Made by a program: the position numbers and the translations under genes
Source of the DNA: Agrobacterium larrymoorei
GTDB taxonomy: Bacteria > Pseudomonadota > Alphaproteobacteria > Rhizobiales > Rhizobiaceae
DNA: 64,000 nt
Reading direction: 5' to 3'
NCBI RefSeq assembly: GCF_030819275.1
Contig: NZ_JAUTBL010000002.1
Span: 994,501 to 1,058,500 of the forward strand
Shown here: in pieces, positions 1-8,595 of the stretch
How positions within the stretch are numbered: the first letter of the stretch is position 1
Layout: each line of letters begins with the position of its first letter
Notes under the pieces: model-generated
What the model was told of the DNA's origin: nothing
The model's input: the letters and a program-made list of their open reading frames with translations, nothing else
Databases searched by the model: none

Positions 1-401
1 GCACGCGGCCGACAAGCAACCTTTCTAAGCCGCGAGGTCCGGCACGACAACTTGCAAAAATAAGTCAGCCTCCCCGGAGGCCAGATGGCACGAAATGACA
101 TACGGCAGCATTGCGACCGTCTCTCTGAAGGCGACCGCAGAGGCGTGCTGGTGGCGCTCGATTTTGACGCTGACGAACACCATTAAGCCAAGACTGAGGC
201 CAGTCCTGTCGAGGCTCGCGTGATAACCCCGAATGACGGCCGCCCTCTCCAGGGCACGAACCCGCCGCAGACAGGGGGAAGTGACAATCCAACCTCCTCG
301 GCCAACTCGACATTGGGCAGGCGCGCATCTCGCTGCAACGCAGCAAGAATCCACGGCTTTCGCCGCTTATTGATTGGATTTGCTCTTCGGCTGGTTCCCA
401 T
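1..401 (-). pseudogene. Lrp/AsnC-family regulator, broken by frameshifts and cut by the window edge
   Basis: Pieces of a leucine-responsive-type regulator lie in different reading frames. The upstream piece (about 401 down to 280) carries the helix-turn-helix start 'ILAALQRDARLPNVELAEE'. The continuation 'SPCLRRVRALERAAVIRGYH' and the effector-domain start run in a second frame down to 25. The frame change is at the CTTCCCCC stretch near 275-285, where one base seems to be missing. The second frame stops at 25 (..VVVPDLAA, stop), exactly where intact relatives continue; adding one base there restores Y-E-R-L-L to the window edge. With two single-base losses in 400 bases the gene is unlikely to make a working regulator unless both are sequence errors. 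The start is not fixed, because the N-terminus is also degenerate. Confidence 0.75.
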
Positions 402-481
402 GCCTCATCCCTAATGGGGAAAGGGAAACCGCTCACCTTATTGGGTGAAGAAGGGGCCGCGCCTGGCCGCCCCACATGTTT

Positions 482-820
482 TTAAAGTCTGGTCCAGGTC
501 TGTGACTTGCACAGCACCTTCAACACGCAACCCTTCATACTAAGGGAATCGCCGGACACGGTGCCGGAGCCGCTATAGGTTTTGTCAGCGGCGGGGTCGG
601 TAATTTCTCCCGAGTAGCTGTTGCCGCTGCCCGATAGCTTGCCGATCTGCCTACCCGCATGTTTCCCGGTCTTCAGCGTCACGCAGAAGGCAGAGCCGCA
701 TTTGGCAATCGCTGCGGTCTCGCCACTGGCCGTCTTCCAGTTGCCTTCGATGGCTTCGGCAGCAAACGCACTGCTGCTGATCAGAAATGCAAGACCTGCG
801 AGAATCGTCAATTTCTTCAT
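482..820 (-). CDS. Secreted DUF2147-family protein
   Basis: A 112-residue protein with a clear Sec signal peptide (MKKLTILAGLAFLISSSAFA, residues 1-20). The mature part (GNWKTASGETAAIAKCG..) resembles the small DUF2147 periplasmic family of rhizobia, which has no established biochemical role. Four cysteines (two in the first half, two in the last 15 residues) could form disulfides after export. A longer open frame reaches position 1000, but I chose the ATG at 820 because GGAGG lies six bases upstream and the signal peptide begins there. It stands alone, with no operon partner. Confidence 0.8.
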   Translation of the reverse strand: MKKLTILAGLAFLISSSAFAAEAIEGNWKTASGETAAIAKCGSAFCVTLKTGKHAGRQIGKLSGSGNSYSGEITDPAADKTYSGSGTVSGDSLSMKGCVLKVLCKSQTWTRL

Positions 821-1325
821 ATGGACCTCCCAATCCAAACCAGGCACGACAGTGCCTTGCCACCATCGGCCTTCGCAACTCCCATGCGAATGCCGACCTT
901 TATAGTTGACGTTCACGTAAAAGGAAACATGGGGCGGGGCCTCGCCACGAATTTTTTCAGGCTCCCCGAAGCCGATGATTGCGGCATTCGAAAACTGCAA
1001 GCTTCTGCCGTGGTTAGCAGAGCGTTTAAATCCATCCGTAAACTTTTCGTAAAATTGCGCGGAAAATCCTTAATTTGCAGGCTTTCCCATATTTAACAAA
1101 AATCCAATTTTACCAATCGTTTGGACTTTGTTTGGTACCCGTTAATCATGGATTTTAAGCGCCCGTTGAAAGCCGTTTGGCATAGTGAGGTCAACAAAGA
1201 GCAGGGACAACCTGACGACAGCCGGAGACGAAAAAGCCGCAGAAGACGGCACTGCTCCAAAGCTGAAAGCTTCCGCAGAGAAGCACCAAAAACAGGAAGA
1301 ATACGGGCAAACAGGGACTAGAAAA
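821..1325. other. Intergenic region, no supported gene
   Basis: About 500 bases between the divergent DUF2147 and Sel1 genes. The stretch 1020-1140 is AT-rich and probably holds the promoters. Open frames here on both strands are short, basic and without recognisable domains, so none is called. Confidence 0.5.
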
Positions 1326-1592
1326 ATGGCAAGATTTGAAATGCGCGATATCGAGTTGGCAGTTGCCGGTGGACAAAGCCGCGCGGATGTCTTCTGCAAT
1401 CTCGGCCTGATCTACGCGACAGGCCGTGGATGCCCGGTGGACCTCATTGCTGCCCACAAGTGGCTGAACATTGCAGCCATCAAGGGTTCGGAAAGAGCAG
1501 CATCGCTGCGCGCCGATCTTGCCCGGAACATGACCAAGGCAGACCTCGCAGCAGCCCTTCGCGCTGCCCGCGATTGGATGACCACGCACTAA
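1326..1592 (+). CDS. Small Sel1/TPR-like repeat protein
   Basis: Eighty-eight residues containing one Sel1-like repeat, with the core LGLIYATGRG..DLIAAHKWLNIAA at about residues 26-55, followed by a charged helix. Sel1 repeats are helical hairpins used in protein-protein contacts. No signal peptide is seen, so it is probably cytoplasmic; partner and pathway are unknown. I used the ATG at 1326 because this is where the conserved part begins. An in-frame ATG at 1185 would add a low-complexity charged extension. The ribosome site is weak (GGGACTAG). A likely terminator follows at 1728-1768. Confidence 0.7.
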   Translation: MARFEMRDIELAVAGGQSRADVFCNLGLIYATGRGCPVDLIAAHKWLNIAAIKGSERAASLRADLARNMTKADLAAALRAARDWMTTH

Positions 1593-1727
1593 ATTCCAAG
1601 ACGATTCAAAAAGACGGAGCGATCAAAAGATCGCCAATCGTTTCGACTGGTCCCTCCAGTCCCGGTCGGAACACCCATCATGGCCGCAAACGAAGACGGC
1701 AAAGCCGCACGCTTGCAACGAGAGATC

Positions 1728-1768
1728 AAAACCGTGACCGGCAGAAACAAGGCTGGCGCGGTTTTTTC
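1728..1768 (+). terminator. Probable terminator after the Sel1 gene
   Basis: AAAACCG pairs with CGGTTTT across an imperfect stem and a run of six T follows. It lies about 135 bases after the Sel1 stop and faces the 3' end of the aminotransferase gene on the other strand. Confidence 0.5.
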
Positions 1769-1779
1769 TTGTCTTGATA

Positions 1780-2892
1780 TCAGCCGAGCGCCTGAAGAAC
1801 TTTCGGCAGTGCCTCGGCGAAAAGATCGAGCTTGTCATCGGGGCCCGCGCTGACACGGATGCAACGGTTGAGTGGCTCAACGCCCGGCATGCGGATGAAG
1901 ACGCCATGCTCCATCAGGCCATCCACAATCGACTTCGCGTAGGCGCCGTCCTCGTGGCAATCGATCGTAACGAAGTTCGTGGCGGAGGGTAGGGGCGACA
2001 GGCCGTTCTGGCGGGCGATGGTGGAGATGCGCTCACGTGCATTGGCGATGCGCTTGACCACGTCGCGCAGATAAGCCTGATCTTTCAAGGCTGCGAGGGC
2101 GGCAGCGACCGAAACCCGTGACATGCCGAAGTGATTGCGGATTTTGTCGAAGGCTTCGGCATTGCCGAGCGTGCCGATCGCGTAGCCCACGCGCGCGCCT
2201 GCGAGGCCATAGGCCTTGGAGAAGGTGCGCATGCGCAAAACGTTCGGCATGCCGATCATGGCGCGGACGCTGGGAACAGCGCTCTCGGGTGCCGTTTCGC
2301 AATAGGCCTCGTCCAGAATCAACAGACAGGTTTCCGGCAGCGCCTTGGCGAATGTCAGAACCTCATTTGCATCCCACCAGCTTCCCATCGGATTGTCAGG
2401 ATTTGCGAAATAAACCAGCGGCGCATTTTCCTTGATGACGAGATCCAGCAACCCATCGAGATTTTCATGGTCGTCGAGATAAGGCGTCGTCACCAGCCGG
2501 CCACCGTAGCCGTTCACGTGGTAATTGAATGTCGGATATCCGCCGAAGGAAGTCACAACTGGCGTGCCCGATTCTACTACCAACCGGACAATTTCGCCGA
2601 GAAGCCCATCCACGCCGCTGCCAATGGCAATATTGCCGCGGGAAATGCCATGATGGATGGCAAGCGCTTCACGCAACTCGTAATTTTCCGGGTCGGCGTA
2701 CATCCAGGTTTCACGGGCGGCGTCGCGCATCGCCTCCAAGACGGACGGGGCGGGACCGAAACCGCTCTCATTGGCGCCGATACGCGCCTTCACTGCCAGT
2801 TTGCGGTTGCGTTCGATGGCCTCCGGGCCAACGAACGGAACGGTGGAAGGAAGCGAAGCGGCGAGCGGTGTAAAGCGCGAAAAGGCGGACAT
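1780..2892 (-). CDS. HisC-like class I/II PLP aminotransferase
   Basis: A 370-residue fold-type I aminotransferase related to histidinol-phosphate aminotransferase. Visible motifs are ANESGFGP near residue 40, the substrate/PLP region YFANPDNPMG near 163, LDEAY near 194 with the Asp that contacts the pyridine nitrogen, and RTFSKAYGLAGARVGY with the PLP-binding lysine at about 226. The C-terminal VFIRMPG..CIRVSAG is the usual HisC carboxylate-binding region. The substrate could be histidinol phosphate or an aromatic or other amino acid: no his gene is nearby, so I do not assign hisC. An in-frame extension to 2931 exists, but the ATG at 2892 fits the usual family length. Confidence 0.8.
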   Translation of the reverse strand: MSAFSRFTPLAASLPSTVPFVGPEAIERNRKLAVKARIGANESGFGPAPSVLEAMRDAARETWMYADPENYELREALAIHHGISRGNIAIGSGVDGLLGEIVRLVVESGTPVVTSFGGYPTFNYHVNGYGGRLVTTPYLDDHENLDGLLDLVIKENAPLVYFANPDNPMGSWWDANEVLTFAKALPETCLLILDEAYCETAPESAVPSVRAMIGMPNVLRMRTFSKAYGLAGARVGYAIGTLGNAEAFDKIRNHFGMSRVSVAAALAALKDQAYLRDVVKRIANARERISTIARQNGLSPLPSATNFVTIDCHEDGAYAKSIVDGLMEHGVFIRMPGVEPLNRCIRVSAGPDDKLDLFAEALPKVLQALG

Positions 2893-3021
2893 TTCAGTAC
2901 GTTCCGTGGTTTTTGAGGCGGACGGGCTCACAATAGAAACAAAATCGGCCTGCGCAAGGCAGGCCGAGATGAATGCGATGGTTTTAGGCGAGTTTTTCGC
3001 GCCGGCCGAAGCCCGCAGTTA

Positions 3022-3375
3022 TCAGAGAGATGTTTCGAAGCTCAAGCGACGTATATGGTGCAGAAACTCCGGATCGATCAGCATGTTGAAGCCAACAGCG
3101 GCATTTTCATCTTCTCGCCGGATCAGGGTGCAGCCGATCTCATCTCGAATGCCGATGATCTCAAGGTAAAAATTATTGGGAAGATCAAGATACGGACTGA
3201 CTTCGATATCCGCGCCGAAAAGCGAAATCTTGCGGATAAGGCACCGCATGGTATTGCTGGTGCTGAGATGATGGCCGATGAAGGTGATCTTTCCAGGACG
3301 GTCGATCACGTACTTCTCGTACATTTCGTCTTGCGGAACGGTATCCTTTGACTTGATATCAATATTGAGTGTCAT
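3022..3375 (-). CDS. PilZ-like small protein
   Basis: A 117-residue soluble protein with a central beta-rich region (CLIRKISLFGADIEV..LPNNFYLEI) laid out like a PilZ domain, the c-di-GMP receptor fold. The expected RxxxR motif before the barrel is only partly present (RPGKITFIGH..NTMRCLIRKIS), so c-di-GMP binding is uncertain. Rhizobial genomes carry many such proteins. The start is well supported, with GGGAGG five bases before the ATG. It is divergent from the oxidoreductase-aldolase pair to its right. Confidence 0.6.
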   Translation of the reverse strand: MTLNIDIKSKDTVPQDEMYEKYVIDRPGKITFIGHHLSTSNTMRCLIRKISLFGADIEVSPYLDLPNNFYLEIIGIRDEIGCTLIRREDENAAVGFNMLIDPEFLHHIRRLSFETSL

Positions 3376-3658
3376 GACAACCTCCCGATTGCCTCTTCTC
3401 GTTCTTGAATGATACGCCTGCTACCTTGCCTAATCCTGAATGAAATCGCTAAGAGTCGATGCGTTTGTTTCGTTTCGGACGCTTGCGACCTCAGTCCCGG
3501 CTAAGCCTGTTCATCGCTAAAACACTATTGCCTCCATAAGGTTGCGCCGAGCTTGTTGACCGGTGGTGCGAAGCGATGGGCAGATGCTTGACGTGGAGCG
3601 TACTTGTCGTTACGCCTTCGCTGGTAACTGAGGCGATGGTACGGGTGGAGCATCTTAT

Positions 3659-4876
3659 ATGTCAGGCAGATTGGTCATCGTTGGCGCTGGGCAGGCAGCC
3701 TTCGCCCTTGCTGCCAAGCTTCGTGCTCTAAAGGACGATCGCCCGATAACCATCATAGGGTCGGAAGACGTGCTTCCCTATCAGCGCCCGCCGCTCTCAA
3801 AAAAATATTTGATGGGCGAGATGACCTTCGATCGACTCGAGTTTCGTCCTGCCGAATGGTTTGTCGAGAACAATGTCGATATCCGCCTTTCCACTTGGGT
3901 CGAAGAGATTGATCGCAACGCCAAGACCGTCAGGATGCAGGACGGCTCCCTGCTGGATTACGACAAGCTTGCACTGACGACGGGGGCTGCGCCGCGCGAG
4001 CTTCCTGCAGGTGTCGGGGGGGACCTCGAAGGCGTTCTGACCGTGCGCGATAAGCGCGATGCAGATCGTCTGATGGAAGAAATGCAGCCGGGCCGTCGCT
4101 TGCTGGTCATCGGTGGCGGTTACATCGGTCTTGAGGCCGCAGCCGTGGCGCGCCAACTTGGGCTTGAAGTGACGCTTATCGAAATGGCAGACCGCATTCT
4201 CCAGCGTGTCGCCTCGGCGGAAACGGCAACGATCATGCGCGATATTCACGTTGCGAAGGGTGTTTCCATTCGTGAAAAAACGGGCCTCGTTCGGCTGGAC
4301 GGCAAGGATGGGCGCGTTGCAAAGGCGGAGCTTTCGGACGGCTCGACGCTGGAGGTAGATTTCGTCATTGCCGGCATAGGGGTGACGCCGAATGATCGGC
4401 TTGCCCGTGAATCGGGCCTCAAGGTCGGCAACGGCATTCTGGTGGATGAATTTACCCGCACATCCGATCCGGACATCCACGCTATGGGAGATTGTACGCT
4501 TCTGCCGATGGAAGGCGCTTCCGTTCGTCTTGAATCGGTGCAGAACGCCGTTGATCAGGCCGAGGCGGCAGCGCTGGTGCTTTCAGGCCAAGAACAGCCT
4601 TATAGGCCGAAGCCATGGTTTTGGTCGGATCAGTATGATGTGAAATTACAGATCGCCGGATTCAACGCAGGCTATGACGAGACAGTGCTACGTCCAGGCC
4701 AGCGAGAGGGCAGCCATTCCATTTGGTATTTCAGTCGAGGCCGCTTCATCGCCGTGGATGCCATCAACGATGCCAAGGCCTATGTCACCGGCAAGAAGCT
4801 GCTCGACTCCGGCGTGCAGCCGAATCGCGCTGTGCTTGCTGATCACGCTGCCGATTTGAAACTGCTTTTGACATGA
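3659..4876 (+). CDS. FAD-dependent NAD(P)H oxidoreductase, ferredoxin-reductase type
   Basis: A 405-residue flavoprotein. The FAD Rossmann motif VIVGAGQAAFALAAKL is at residues 5-20, the NAD(P)-binding motif VIGGGYIGLEAAAVA near 155-170, and the second FAD motif HAMGDCTLL near 275. The C-terminal reductase dimerisation domain begins about residue 320 (PWFWSDQYDVKLQ). The family passes electrons from NAD(P)H to ferredoxin or rubredoxin, usually for P450s or ring-hydroxylating dioxygenases. No such partner is nearby, so the acceptor is unknown. Its end overlaps the short leader of the following aldolase, and the two are probably co-transcribed. Confidence 0.85.
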   Translation: MSGRLVIVGAGQAAFALAAKLRALKDDRPITIIGSEDVLPYQRPPLSKKYLMGEMTFDRLEFRPAEWFVENNVDIRLSTWVEEIDRNAKTVRMQDGSLLDYDKLALTTGAAPRELPAGVGGDLEGVLTVRDKRDADRLMEEMQPGRRLLVIGGGYIGLEAAAVARQLGLEVTLIEMADRILQRVASAETATIMRDIHVAKGVSIREKTGLVRLDGKDGRVAKAELSDGSTLEVDFVIAGIGVTPNDRLARESGLKVGNGILVDEFTRTSDPDIHAMGDCTLLPMEGASVRLESVQNAVDQAEAAALVLSGQEQPYRPKPWFWSDQYDVKLQIAGFNAGYDETVLRPGQREGSHSIWYFSRGRFIAVDAINDAKAYVTGKKLLDSGVQPNRAVLADHAADLKLLLT

Positions 4877-4884
4877 GGACGACT

Positions 4885-5682
4885 ATGCCCACCTCTGAGA
4901 ATCGCTTCAAGAACGCCATCCATCGCGGTGAACCGCAGATCGGACTCTGGCTCGACATGGGGGAGTCGATCGCCGCGGAGATTGCCGGAACGGCTGGTTT
5001 CGATTGGCTCGTCATCGATGGTGAGCATGGCCCGAACGATCTTCGCAGCATCATCGAACAGTTGCGCGCGCTCTCGACATCGCCTTCGGAACCCGTTGTG
5101 CGGGTGCCGACAGGAGAGACCTGGATTATCAAGCAGATGCTGGATGCCGGTGCGCGAACGCTTCTGGTGCCGATGGTCGATTCGGCCGAGCAGGCCCGCG
5201 CGCTCGTATCCGCCATGCATTATCCGCCGCGGGGCATTCGCGGCATGGGTGCCGTTGTTGCCCGCGCGTCTGGCTTCGGCAGTGTCAGTGATTACAATCA
5301 AAAGGCGTCGGATAATGTCTGCCTTTTGATCCAGGCAGAAACACGTGCCGCGATAGCCGATCTCGATAATATTCTTCAGGTCGAAGGCGTTGATGGAGTT
5401 TTCATCGGCCCAGCCGACTTGGCGGCGGATATGGGATATCTCGGAAAAATTGATGAGCCAGAAGTTCAAAGCGTCATCGAGGCCGCGATTCGCAAGATCG
5501 TCGCCGCTGGCAAGGCTGCGGGCATTCTTACCTTCAATGAGGCATACAATAAGCGCTATCTTGAATTGGGAGCTTCATTCGTGGCGGTGGGAGCCGATGT
5601 CTTCGAGTTCTCGAATGTGCTCCGGCAGCTCGCAGCTCGCTACAAGGGCGGCGCGACAGGGCCGAAGGCCTCTGGTTATTGA
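4885..5682 (+). CDS. HpcH/HpaI-family class II aldolase
   Basis: A 265-residue metal-dependent aldolase that cleaves or forms 2-keto-3-deoxy acids, releasing pyruvate. Motifs: WLVIDGEHGPND near residues 42-53, VVRVPTG near 71, LVPMVDSAEQA near 97, the RGIRGMGAV loop near 120, the metal-site Glu in LIQAETRAAI near 150 and the Asp in VFIGPADLAADMG near 178. Relatives include 4-hydroxy-2-oxoheptanedioate aldolase (HpaI) and 2-keto-3-deoxy-L-rhamnonate aldolase (RhmA); the substrate cannot be told here. I used the ATG at 4885, preceded by GAGGAC, eight bases after the end of the oxidoreductase gene. Confidence 0.85.
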   Translation: MPTSENRFKNAIHRGEPQIGLWLDMGESIAAEIAGTAGFDWLVIDGEHGPNDLRSIIEQLRALSTSPSEPVVRVPTGETWIIKQMLDAGARTLLVPMVDSAEQARALVSAMHYPPRGIRGMGAVVARASGFGSVSDYNQKASDNVCLLIQAETRAAIADLDNILQVEGVDGVFIGPADLAADMGYLGKIDEPEVQSVIEAAIRKIVAAGKAAGILTFNEAYNKRYLELGASFVAVGADVFEFSNVLRQLAARYKGGATGPKASGY

Positions 5683-5685
5683 CGA

Positions 5686-5862
5686 TCAATCGTCATTGGT
5701 CGCGTTCAGTTTTTCCGGCGGTATGCCTTCCTGGCCGGAAGAGAGATGGCCTTCCGCAATAAGCCTTTCTCGGAGAATACGCGCGATGGCTTCGTCTTCA
5801 CTCATGCGGTTGTCACGCGCGAAAGCGGATAGGGCGGTTTCGATTTCCTGAGAGAGTTGCAC
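5686..5862 (-). CDS. Small conserved rhizobial protein, unknown function
   Basis: Fifty-eight residues if translation begins at the GTG at 5862, which has a strong GGAGG seven bases upstream. A longer open frame runs to an ATG at 5880, but that lies ahead of this ribosome site. The central part (DNRMSEDEAIARILRERLIAEG) looks like a ribbon-helix-helix or short helical DNA-binding segment, though this is not certain. It is convergent with the aldolase, with the stop codons three bases apart. Confidence 0.6.
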   Translation of the reverse strand: MQLSQEIETALSAFARDNRMSEDEAIARILRERLIAEGHLSSGQEGIPPEKLNATNDD

Positions 5863-5880
5863 GTCGCTCCTCCATTCCAA

Positions 5881-5919
5881 AAGAAAAGAGGGCAGGGAGG
5901 CGTCGCCTTCCTGCCCTTG
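5881..5919 (-). terminator. Rho-independent terminator of the DUF883-like gene
   Basis: On the minus strand GGGCAGGaAGGC pairs with GCCTcCCTGCCC around a GAC loop, followed by a T-rich tail. It begins about 13 bases after the stop at 5932. Confidence 0.75.
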
Positions 5920-5931
5920 ATGTTAACGCAG

Positions 5932-6282
5932 TTAGCGCCAACGATAGAGGCTGCTGCTGTTGTGCTGCGTCGAGGCGTTTGCCACGAAATAGCCGAGGGC
6001 GAAGCCCAATGCGCCGACGACGGTCAGAACAGACGTCGCGGTCGCAGGGTTTTCCTTCACTGCTTCTACCACGTTATGGCTCTGCGCCTTCACGGTCTCG
6101 GCTGCACTCTGCGCCACGCGCTGAACGCGGCCTTTTGCTTCGTCCACAAAGTCCGACGCGTCTTCCGAGATCGAGCCAGCGCGCGCCGATACAGACTTGG
6201 AAAGAGATGCGATCTGAGAGCGGAGCTCAGCGATCTGGTTTTCGACAGAATCTTCAACGACGTTCAATTTGGTCTGTGCCAT
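5932..6282 (-). CDS. DUF883/YqjD-like membrane-anchored protein
   Basis: A 116-residue protein with an amphipathic, coiled-coil-prone N-terminal half (VENQIAELRSQIASLSKSV) and one C-terminal hydrophobic segment (VLTVVGALGFALGYFVA, about residues 85-101). This is the layout of ElaB/YqjD/DUF883 proteins, inner-membrane C-tail-anchored proteins some of which bind stationary-phase ribosomes in E. coli; that role is not shown here. GAGGTG lies upstream of the ATG and a good terminator follows. Confidence 0.7.
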   Translation of the reverse strand: MAQTKLNVVEDSVENQIAELRSQIASLSKSVSARAGSISEDASDFVDEAKGRVQRVAQSAAETVKAQSHNVVEAVKENPATATSVLTVVGALGFALGYFVANASTQHNSSSLYRWR

Positions 6283-6825
6283 TTGAAATCACCTCATGTT
6301 GTTTCCGTGTCGATAACGCGACCAAACTCGATAATGTTCCAAAACGGATAGAGGTGAAATGAGCGTTTGTTCTGAGTTGGTGGCCAGCAGGGACTGCTAG
6401 GTTAGGCGCCCTCGAAAGACATCCTTTACGGCCTAAAGCACGCAGAGTGGTTCGATTTGTGTGCCTTAAACTCAGAGTTCTCGATGGAGCTTGATCGTAT
6501 GCGCTCCTTAAATGTCGATACCGACCGTCTGTGCGCTTAAAGGCGACTGCATAAAAGACCGCGTTTGCCAGTGGCTTCATTGCCAATGAGGGGTACTAGA
6601 GTTCAACGACTTGTGAGCGCTCGTCGGCGCCTATGGAGCCGAACACTCTATCGAGCCACGAACCAATATGGATTCTTTTTCCCGCAGGGATAATCGCTGA
6701 TTCTGTTCAAGGCAGTGACGGATCGTGTCGTCAAAACCATTCGTCCGTACAGCTTCAAGCACCACATCACAGTGTAGCGGTGAGTGTGTTCCAGAAGTGC
6801 AACTATATATGGACATATTTTGGAA
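6283..6825. other. Intergenic region, no supported gene
   Basis: About 540 bases between the DUF883-like gene and the 3' end of the tRNA. Open frames on both strands are short and lack domains or ribosome sites. I found no att-type duplication of the tRNA 3' end here. Confidence 0.5.
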
Positions 6826-6916
6826 TGGCGGAGAGGAAGGGATTCGAACCCTCGATACGCTTTTGACGTATACTCCCTTAGCAGGGGAGCGCCTTCGACC
6901 ACTCGGCCACCTCTCC
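6826..6916 (-). tRNA. tRNA-Ser (GCT anticodon)
   Basis: The minus strand reads GGAGAGGTGGCCGAGTGG.. and closes with ..CCTCTCC plus G and an encoded CCA, giving a 7-bp acceptor stem. The long variable arm (TATACGTCAAAAGCGTA) marks a class II tRNA, and the GGTTCGAATCC T-arm is perfect. The anticodon GCT (plus positions 6880-6882) reads AGC/AGT serine codons. Length 91 including CCA. Confidence 0.97.
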
Positions 6917-7111
6917 GGTGCCGCCTGATTATTGCGGAAGAAAAACGAATGCAAGCGCTTTTAATGAGAGAGTGGAAAAAGACCTATCTAATGACGGCTT
7001 TTCGCCCTTCATGAAGCTACGCAATAATCGGAGGGGCCATGCCTTCGACGAATCGAGTCACTTCATCCAGATGATTCCCGCTTTGGGAAACTGCGATTCG
7101 TGTGAGCGCCT

Positions 7112-7178
7112 AACTTAGGTGAGGCTCCCGTCTCTCTCTGACGGTGCATCAAAAGAGAGTTAGGTGCTCTCCTAAGTT
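7112..7178. repeat. Long imperfect inverted repeat upstream of porin 1
   Basis: AACTTAGG (7112-7119) is the perfect reverse complement of CCTAAGTT (7171-7178). Inside it GAG pairs with CTC, and CTCTCT with AGAGAG, around a loop of about 16 bases. No T-run follows on either strand, so it is not a usual terminator. It could be a protein-binding or small-RNA structure. Confidence 0.55.
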
Positions 7179-7502
7179 GTCAGTTAGCGCAACGTTGGAA
7201 GATGATGCAACATTCGACTTACTCAATTTCATGTCTCTAATGCTCAAGCTTTCCCATTGTTTCTATTAACTATTTGTTAAATCTCCTTATCCCGACGCAT
7301 CCTAAAATGTGTTTTTTCAGCAACATGGTTATGTGAAGCACCTAATCATACCTGTCATAAATCTCTTTGCCGATTGCGCCCGGCGAAAGCTTTTGTATTT
7401 TCAGCAACGGAAGCGCGGCGGTGGATCGCTCGTTTTCAAAAAAAACGGGAATGGGGCAGGGAATGCTGTCCTTCAGCTTAAGAACCCAGACCCTTATGAA
7501 AC

Positions 7503-7517
7503 TTGACTGGAGGTCAA
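7503..7517 (+). promoter_or_regulatory. Ribosome-site hairpin of porin 1
   Basis: TTGAC and GTCAA form a perfect 5-bp stem with the loop TGGAG, so the GGAGG Shine-Dalgarno straddles the loop and the 3' arm, two bases before the ATG at 7519. The same 15 bases precede porin 2. The folding is seen; any regulatory effect is inference. Confidence 0.55.
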
Positions 7518-7518
7518 C

Positions 7519-8541
7519 ATGAACATCAAGAGCCTTCTCATTGGCTCCGCTGCAGCTCTTGCAGCAGTATCTGGCGCAAAGGCCGCTGACGCTATCGTCG
7601 CTGCTGAGCCTGAGCCCCTGGAATACGTTCGCGTTTGCGACGCTTTCGGCGCTGGCTTCTTCTACATTCCTGGTTCCGAAACCTGCCTGAAGTTCGACGG
7701 CTTCGTTCGTTTCCAGGTTAACTTCGGTCGTAACCAGTCCGGCACGTCTGACTGGGACGCTGTTTCGCGCGGCCAGTTCAACATCGACACCCGTTCGGAC
7801 ACCGAACTCGGCGTTCTGCGTGGCTACATCGGTCTGCAGGGCAACGCTGATGCCGCTGGCACGACCGTTGCTACGGACGCTGTTTTCGTTGAGCAGGCTT
7901 TCATCGAACTCGGCGGCCTGAAGGTCGGTAAGTTCTACAACTGGTGGGATAACGGTCTCTCCGGCGAAACCGACAACCTCTCTTCCAACACGCTGTTCAA
8001 CTCCATTCGTTACACCTACGACGCTGGCTCCTTCTACGCTGGTCTGTCTGTCGACGAACTGGAAGGCGTAACCTACGCTGTTACCGGCGACCAGCCGAAC
8101 AACGTTGGCTTCTCTGGCGCTCTCGGCGGCAAGTTCGGCGGCGCAGCTGTTGAAGTTCTTGGTGGCTACGACGTTGACCGCAGCAACGGTGCAGCTCGCG
8201 TCATCGCTACGGCTGACCTTGGTCCTGGCTCGCTCGGCGTTGGTGCCGCTTGGGCTTCCGGCGCAAATGCTTACTTCGCAGTGTCCGAATGGGCAGTTGC
8301 TGCTCAGTACGCTTACAAGGCGACTGACAAGCTGACCATCACCCCCGGCGTTCAGTACTACAGCGGCTACGGCTTGGTCTCTCAGGACACGTTCTCCAAC
8401 AACGACGGTTGGAAGGGCGGTCTGACGGTTGACTACAAGATCACCGATGGCCTCACCACAAAGCTTGCTGTCAACTACCTTGACATCGACAACACTCCTA
8501 AGACTTGGACTGGTTTCGTTCGCCTTCAGCGTTCGTTCTAA
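7519..8541 (+). CDS. Outer-membrane porin (RopA/Omp2b type), copy 1
   Basis: A 340-residue alphaproteobacterial porin that forms trimeric diffusion channels in the outer membrane. A signal peptide (residues 1-22, ending AKA-AD) is followed by the family hallmark EPLEYVRVCDAFGAGFFYIP and the Cys pair C39/C54. The rest is a run of amphipathic beta strands ending in the terminal Phe of LQRSF, the usual signal for the Bam machinery. Codons are highly biased (AAC, CTG, GCT, GGC), as for an abundant protein. It is about 94 percent identical to copy 2 by eye (about 21 differences) and has its own terminator, so the three porins can be transcribed separately. Confidence 0.95.
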   Translation: MNIKSLLIGSAAALAAVSGAKAADAIVAAEPEPLEYVRVCDAFGAGFFYIPGSETCLKFDGFVRFQVNFGRNQSGTSDWDAVSRGQFNIDTRSDTELGVLRGYIGLQGNADAAGTTVATDAVFVEQAFIELGGLKVGKFYNWWDNGLSGETDNLSSNTLFNSIRYTYDAGSFYAGLSVDELEGVTYAVTGDQPNNVGFSGALGGKFGGAAVEVLGGYDVDRSNGAARVIATADLGPGSLGVGAAWASGANAYFAVSEWAVAAQYAYKATDKLTITPGVQYYSGYGLVSQDTFSNNDGWKGGLTVDYKITDGLTTKLAVNYLDIDNTPKTWTGFVRLQRSF

Positions 8542-8566
8542 TCTGATGTGACCTAATCAGTGACGG

Positions 8567-8595
8567 AAACCCGGCTTTCGAGCCGGGTTTTTTTT
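8567..8595 (+). terminator. Rho-independent terminator of porin 1
   Basis: AAACCCGGCT-TTCG-AGCCGGGTTT stem-loop with a UUCG tetraloop, followed by more T; it starts 26 bases after the stop codon. Confidence 0.95.

Larger units (their letters stand above)
6917..7518. other. Region upstream of porin 1
   Basis: About 600 bases without a supported gene. It holds the long stem-loop at 7112-7178, then an AT-rich stretch (7240-7320) that probably contains the porin promoter. The last 20 bases form the hairpin leader described separately. Confidence 0.5.

Noticed and set aside
1121..1321. A 66-codon frame upstream of the Sel1 gene
   Set aside because: Highly basic, no ribosome site and no family; it overlaps the likely leader region.
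6350..6916. Possible integrative element at tRNA-Ser
   Set aside because: No integrase, no duplicated tRNA 3' end and no compositional island were seen beside the tRNA.
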